From contig VFZY01000004.1 of assembly GCA_016870915.1 (NCBI GenBank), positions 1 through 64,000 of the forward strand: a DNA stretch of 64,000 nt, given 5' to 3'. A program made the translations under genes and the position numbers. The notes beneath the pieces were generated by a model, which worked only from the letters and a program-made list of their open reading frames with translations, was not told where the DNA came from and did no database searches. This document shows positions 60,709 to 64,000 of this stretch, piece by piece (position 1 is the stretch's first letter; each line of letters begins with the position of its first letter). Source of the DNA: Acidobacteriota bacterium. GTDB lineage: Bacteria; Acidobacteriota; Terriglobia; Bryobacterales; Bryobacteraceae.

Positions 60709-61887
60709 ATGCGACGGATTGTTCCAGCACTGGTGGCGATAGCGTTCCTGGCGAACGCGCCGCTGGATGCCCAGAAGCGCAAGAAGAAGGGTGAGGACGA
60801 CTATCCGCTGCTTCTGCCTCTGGACGAGGACGACCCCAGGAACAAGAAGCGGAAGAAGAACGAAGAGATCACCCAGACCCTGGATGTGCTGCCCGATCCG
60901 CCCGCCGCGCTCGCCGCGGAACCGCAGCGGTTCACTTTTCACGTTTCCCCGCTTTCGAACAAGGGCCTGCTTTCGCAGCAGATCCGCGATGGCTTGAAGT
61001 CGGTGGTGGGGTCGGCCAAGGGCAATCCCATCGTCAAGCTGCGGGCCTTCGTTTCCGGCACGGGCGATCAGCGCCGAGTGCAGGCGCTTGTGTCGGAAAC
61101 CTTCTCGGAACGCCGCGCCACGCTGCCTGTCCTTACCACGGTGCTTGTCGGCGCGCTGCCCATGGAGGGCGCGCAGGTGTTGATTGAAGCCGTGGCGGCG
61201 GATCGCAAGACCGTCAACCCGCACGGCCTGGCGTTTTTCTCGGGCCAGGGCGCCACGGATGCCGAGCCCCTGAAGCCTATGGCTCCGCTGGCCAGAAAGT
61301 CGGTTGATAATCTGATGCTGGCCGCCAAGGGCGCGGGCGTGGCCGCCGGTGACATGCTGCGTGTGACCTGCCTGCTCACCGGCCTTGATCAGTTGAGCGA
61401 GGTTCGGAGCATGGTGGCCGCCGCGTTCCCGCAGGCCGTGGCAAGCTTCGTTCAGCTTCAACGCAGCTCCAGCAGTTCCGTGGCCGAGTGCGAAGGCGTG
61501 GGACGGCTGGCGAATGCTCCCGCATCGCCGCTGCAGTTCCTCAACCCCGAGGGCCTCACCGCGTCGCCGAACTACTCGCAGGTGGCCCTGGTCAACGCTC
61601 CGAAGGTGATCCTTTCCGGCGGTCAACTCGCGTTTCGCGCGCAGGATGCCGATGTGCGGCTGGCATTCGACCGTCTGAAGAAGACGGTGGAAGGCGCGGG
61701 CGGTTCGTTGAAGCGCGTGGCGATGTCCAGCGTCTACCCGCTGAGTTCGGCCGTCACCGATCGGGTGCGCAACCTGCGCTTTGAGTACTACGACAAGCAG
61801 AACCCGCCCGCTTCGACCCTGGTTCTGTTTGAGGGCCTGCCCTCGCTGGACGCCTCCTTCGCCGTGGACGTCGTCGCCGTTCCCTGA
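60709..61887 (+). CDS. Secreted protein with two RidA/YjgF-like domains
   Basis: A 392-residue protein. Leader RRIVPALVAIAFLANAPLDAQ, a Lys-rich linker, then two RidA-like units: FFSGQGATDAEPLKPMAPLARKSVDNLMLAA with GDMLRVTCLLTG (about 205-310), and ILSGGQLAFRAQDADVRLAFDRLKKTVEGAG with LKRVAMSSVYPLS (about 325-392). In RidA the deaminase Arg sits in a P-x-R motif; here 'NPPASTLVLFEG' has Ser instead, so imine deaminase activity is unlikely. Role unknown. Confidence 0.72.
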   Translation: MRRIVPALVAIAFLANAPLDAQKRKKKGEDDYPLLLPLDEDDPRNKKRKKNEEITQTLDVLPDPPAALAAEPQRFTFHVSPLSNKGLLSQQIRDGLKSVVGSAKGNPIVKLRAFVSGTGDQRRVQALVSETFSERRATLPVLTTVLVGALPMEGAQVLIEAVAADRKTVNPHGLAFFSGQGATDAEPLKPMAPLARKSVDNLMLAAKGAGVAAGDMLRVTCLLTGLDQLSEVRSMVAAAFPQAVASFVQLQRSSSSSVAECEGVGRLANAPASPLQFLNPEGLTASPNYSQVALVNAPKVILSGGQLAFRAQDADVRLAFDRLKKTVEGAGGSLKRVAMSSVYPLSSAVTDRVRNLRFEYYDKQNPPASTLVLFEGLPSLDASFAVDVVAVP

Positions 61888-61888
61888 C

Positions 61889-61919
61889 CCGCACGGGAGC
61901 GTGCGGACTTCGGTACAAT
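61889..61919 (+). promoter_or_regulatory. Hairpin and TACAAT box before the M28 peptidase
   Basis: CCGCACG (61889-61895) pairs with CGTGCGG (61900-61906) around GGAG, right after the RidA-like stop, without a T-run. TACAAT at 61914-61919 resembles a -10 box 12 bp before the peptidase ATG. Confidence 0.35.
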
Positions 61920-61930
61920 TCACACGCATC

Positions 61931-63562
61931 ATGCGCATTGCGTTCTTCTTGTTTGTCTTCGCGCTCGGGGCCGGGGCCCAGCAGCGCGCTCCAGGCAGCG
62001 ATACGATCCTGCGGGATCAACTGAAAGCCGACCTCTACTTTCTGGCCGGCGATTCGATGCGGGGCCGTCTCACCGGGTCACCCGAGTACCAGCTTGCCGC
62101 CGAATGGATCGAGTCACGCTTCTCGCGCCTGGGCTTGAAGGGCGCCGGGGGCGCCGGATCTTTCTTTCATCGCTTTGACCTGATCCGTTCGAGCCTGGCA
62201 GGCGGCAACGCGCTCACGCTGCACGGCGCGGACGGCCACCGTGCCGGGCGCGTGCTGGAAGACTTTCACCCCATGATCTTCAGCCCGTCCGGCGAAGTTC
62301 GCGCCGCCGTCGCCTTCGCCGGCTACGGTATTCGCGCCGAGGCCCTGGGCTGGAATGACTACGCCCGCTCCAACGTTCGCGGCTCCATCGCTCTGATCCT
62401 CGATTCCGAACCGGCCGTGGACGACCCCGCGGGGCGCTTCGACGGAGCGGTCACCTCCGAGTACGCCAACCCGCTGCGGAAGGTGCTGTGGGCGCAGGAG
62501 GCGGGGGCGCGCGGCGTGCTGATCGTGAACCCGCGCCTGGCTCGCGGCCTCTCTTTTGTCAATGTTTCACGGGCGTACTGGCCCGCCAAGCCCGCTCACC
62601 TCGAACGCTACACGCTGGCCACCTATGCCAATCGCATCCACATTCCGGCCGCGCAGATCTCGCCGGCGCTGGCCCGCCATCTTTTTGATGCCGCCACGGC
62701 GGGCTTCGACGCCGCCATTGAGCAGGCTCAGGCACAACCGGCCGCGCAACCGGTGCTGCTGGGCGAAGCGACGCTCAAGACATCGGTCGAACGCACCATT
62801 GTCGAAGACCGCAGCGTCGCGGCGATGATCGAAGGGTCAGATCCTCAGTTGAAGAGCGAGGCGGTCATCCTCAGCGCCCATCACGACCACAACGGCGCCG
62901 TCGACGGCCAGATTTTCAATGGAGCGGACGATAACGGAAGCGGTGTGGTGGCGCTGGTTGAGATCGCCGAGGCGTACGCGCTGGCCGCCGCCCAGGGCCA
63001 ACGGCCGCGCCGCAGCGTGCTATTCATCTCCTGGGGTTCCGAGGAACGGTGCTGCGGGCCGCTGCTCGGCTCCTGGGCCTGGATTGAGGATGGCGCGTGG
63101 CCGCTCGATAAGACCGCGGCGGTGATCAACATGGACATGATCGGCAGAAGCGAGGAGGTACCGGAAGGGGGCGGATCGCGGTTCAACGGCCTGGCGGTCC
63201 AGACAGCCGCCTCGAACGCGAACAATGTCAACCTGCTGGGCCACAGCTTCAGCCCCGATCTGAGCGCCGCGGCCGATGCCGCCGGCCGCCACTTCGACCT
63301 GGCTCTGCTGAAGCGCTACGACAACAACAAATCGAACCTGCTGCGCCGCAGCGACCAGTGGCCCTTCCTGCAGCGCGGTGTTCCGGCACTCTTCTTCCAC
63401 ACCGGCCTCCACCCGGACTATCACACGGTTTTCGACCGTCCGGAGCGGATCGACTACCCGAAGCTGGAGCGCGTCGCCCGGCTGGTCCATCAACTGAGCT
63501 GGGACCTGGCGAACTCAGCCAGCCGCCCGCGCTACGTTCCAAGGAAGATGCCGCTTCCGTGA
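61931..63562 (+). CDS. M28-family zinc aminopeptidase, secreted
   Basis: A 543-residue exopeptidase with signal peptide RIAFFLFVFALGAGAQ, a PA (protease-associated) domain near 140-240 (SIALILDSEP; AGARGVLIVNPRLARG) and the M28 core. Zinc and catalytic motifs: H-H-D in LSAHHDHNGAV, D in NGADDNGSGVVAL, E-E in SWGSEERCCGPLLGS, D in INMDMIGR and H in FFHTGLHPDYH. A three-residue insertion (C-C-G-P context) follows the catalytic Glu pair. Its TGA overlaps the kinase GTG. Confidence 0.92.
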   Translation: MRIAFFLFVFALGAGAQQRAPGSDTILRDQLKADLYFLAGDSMRGRLTGSPEYQLAAEWIESRFSRLGLKGAGGAGSFFHRFDLIRSSLAGGNALTLHGADGHRAGRVLEDFHPMIFSPSGEVRAAVAFAGYGIRAEALGWNDYARSNVRGSIALILDSEPAVDDPAGRFDGAVTSEYANPLRKVLWAQEAGARGVLIVNPRLARGLSFVNVSRAYWPAKPAHLERYTLATYANRIHIPAAQISPALARHLFDAATAGFDAAIEQAQAQPAAQPVLLGEATLKTSVERTIVEDRSVAAMIEGSDPQLKSEAVILSAHHDHNGAVDGQIFNGADDNGSGVVALVEIAEAYALAAAQGQRPRRSVLFISWGSEERCCGPLLGSWAWIEDGAWPLDKTAAVINMDMIGRSEEVPEGGGSRFNGLAVQTAASNANNVNLLGHSFSPDLSAAADAAGRHFDLALLKRYDNNKSNLLRRSDQWPFLQRGVPALFFHTGLHPDYHTVFDRPERIDYPKLERVARLVHQLSWDLANSASRPRYVPRKMPLP

Positions 63563-64000
63563 GCAGTCTGGTCCTGGCGCTCGACCTGGGCACCGGCGGC
63601 TGCAAAGGCGCCGTCTACACGCGTGAAGGCCTTCGCGTGGCCCTGGAGTCGCGCGACTATGCCACCAGCCGGCCCGCCCCGGGCATCGTGGAACAGGATC
63701 CACGCGATTACATCGCCGCCGCGGGGGAGGTGGCGGGCGCACTCATGGCGGGGCACGCCATCGCAGCCGTCGGCTTCAGCACCCAGACTCCCACCCTGGT
63801 GCTGCTGGATGAACACTGCCAGCCGCTGCGTCCGGCCATCGTCTGGCAGGACAGCAGAGCCACGGCCGAGGCCGCCGAGTTGGAGGCGATCCACCCCGAG
63901 ATCCGCCGCGCCTGGTTCGGTTTCGACCTGCCGGTGGGACCCACCGCGGCCCCCGCCAAACTGCTCTGGCTGCGGCGCCACGAACCGGAGATCTGGGAAC
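63559..64000 (+). CDS. FGGY-family carbohydrate kinase (xylulokinase-like), cut by window end
   Basis: The first 147 residues of a sugar kinase. SSLVLALDLGTGGCKGAVYT is the phosphate-1 ATP motif, GIVEQDPRDYIAAAGEV is typical of xylulokinases, and AAVGFSTQTPTLVLLDEH with RPAIVWQDSRA completes the N-terminal domain. In FGGY kinases the W-x-D-x-R segment binds sugar. The GTG start overlaps the peptidase stop by GTGA. The remainder lies outside the window. Confidence 0.9.
   Translation, partial: MSSLVLALDLGTGGCKGAVYTREGLRVALESRDYATSRPAPGIVEQDPRDYIAAAGEVAGALMAGHAIAAVGFSTQTPTLVLLDEHCQPLRPAIVWQDSRATAEAAELEAIHPEIRRAWFGFDLPVGPTAAPAKLLWLRRHEPEIWE

Noticed and set aside
1-64000. CRISPR array, rRNA genes, prophage or replication origin
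   Set aside because: No regularly spaced direct repeats of CRISPR size, no rRNA sequence, no phage structural genes and no DnaA-box cluster were seen.

Overview
The window is high-GC bacterial DNA that looks like an acidobacterium of the Solibacter/Bryobacter type. The reasons are a PadR regulator overlapping a duplicated FtsX-type permease (the acidobacterial ADOP arrangement), very long TonB-dependent receptors with an N-terminal carboxypeptidase-regulatory domain, several sulfatase and Gfo/Idh/MocA genes with twin-arginine-like leaders, a PEP-CTERM tail, and lptD, which shows a Gram-negative envelope. This placement is inferred from gene content only.

Layout. 1-470: the start of an IS630-type transposase next to a truncated zinc-ribbon gene. 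0.5-3.7 kb: a frameshifted TonB-dependent receptor facing nikR across a short palindromic intergenic region. 3.7-9.4 kb: a minus-strand respiratory cluster (napA, a doubled NapB-like tetraheme cytochrome, a tetraheme lipoprotein, a four-cluster ferredoxin and an NrfD-type membrane subunit), probably a periplasmic nitrate reductase wired to quinol without NapC or NapH. 9.5-19.2 kb: a sulfatase, the ileS-lspA-lgt operon, then a plus-strand oxidoreductase-sulfatase-oxidoreductase operon. 19.2-28 kb: an ABC exporter and YdcF-like protein, a TIM-barrel hydrolase, a sialidase-like protein, an exported protein, argD and a ferredoxin. 28.1-31.4 kb: a PQQ dehydrogenase with its own cytochrome, a DUF4188 protein and tRNA-Pro(UGG). 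31.5-40.6 kb: a VOC protein, a second large TonB receptor, then TolC-PadR-ADOP permease. 40.6-47.5 kb: a 2-hydroxyacid dehydrogenase, a lipid kinase, a YdjM-like membrane protein, an aldehyde dehydrogenase and lptD. 47.7-50.5 kb: an RDD protein, a small membrane protein, a gene with an in-frame UGA, and a ParD-like protein. 50.5-58.7 kb: a minus-strand block with a ThuA-like protein, a TPR protein, a GT9-like protein, MTA phosphorylase, MeaB, an acyl-CoA dehydrogenase and a Gfo/Idh protein, followed by a PEP-CTERM remnant. 58.7-64 kb: a sulfatase, small proteins, a RidA-like protein, an M28 peptidase and the start of an FGGY kinase.

The most notable item is at 49088-50125. Two consecutive open segments of a secreted redoxin are separated only by a TGA that sits exactly where the first cysteine of a W-C-P-Y-C redox motif belongs, and a 7-bp stem with a GUG loop follows at the spacing expected of a bacterial SECIS element. 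I read it as a selenoprotein (redoxin domain fused to a DsbD-alpha-like domain) that conventional gene calling would cut in two.

Other unusual points are the internally duplicated NapB module, the nitrate reductase cluster with NrfD/ferredoxin in place of NapC/NapGH, the nikR/receptor intergenic palindrome, three 13-bp-spaced CGATAT boxes in front of padR, a phase-neutral 15-bp repeat that multiplies start codons in a Tat-exported oxidoreductase, and a 17-bp repeat that creates overlapping leader mini-ORFs before the RDD gene. Many genes overlap by ATGA or GTGA, so translational coupling is common here.
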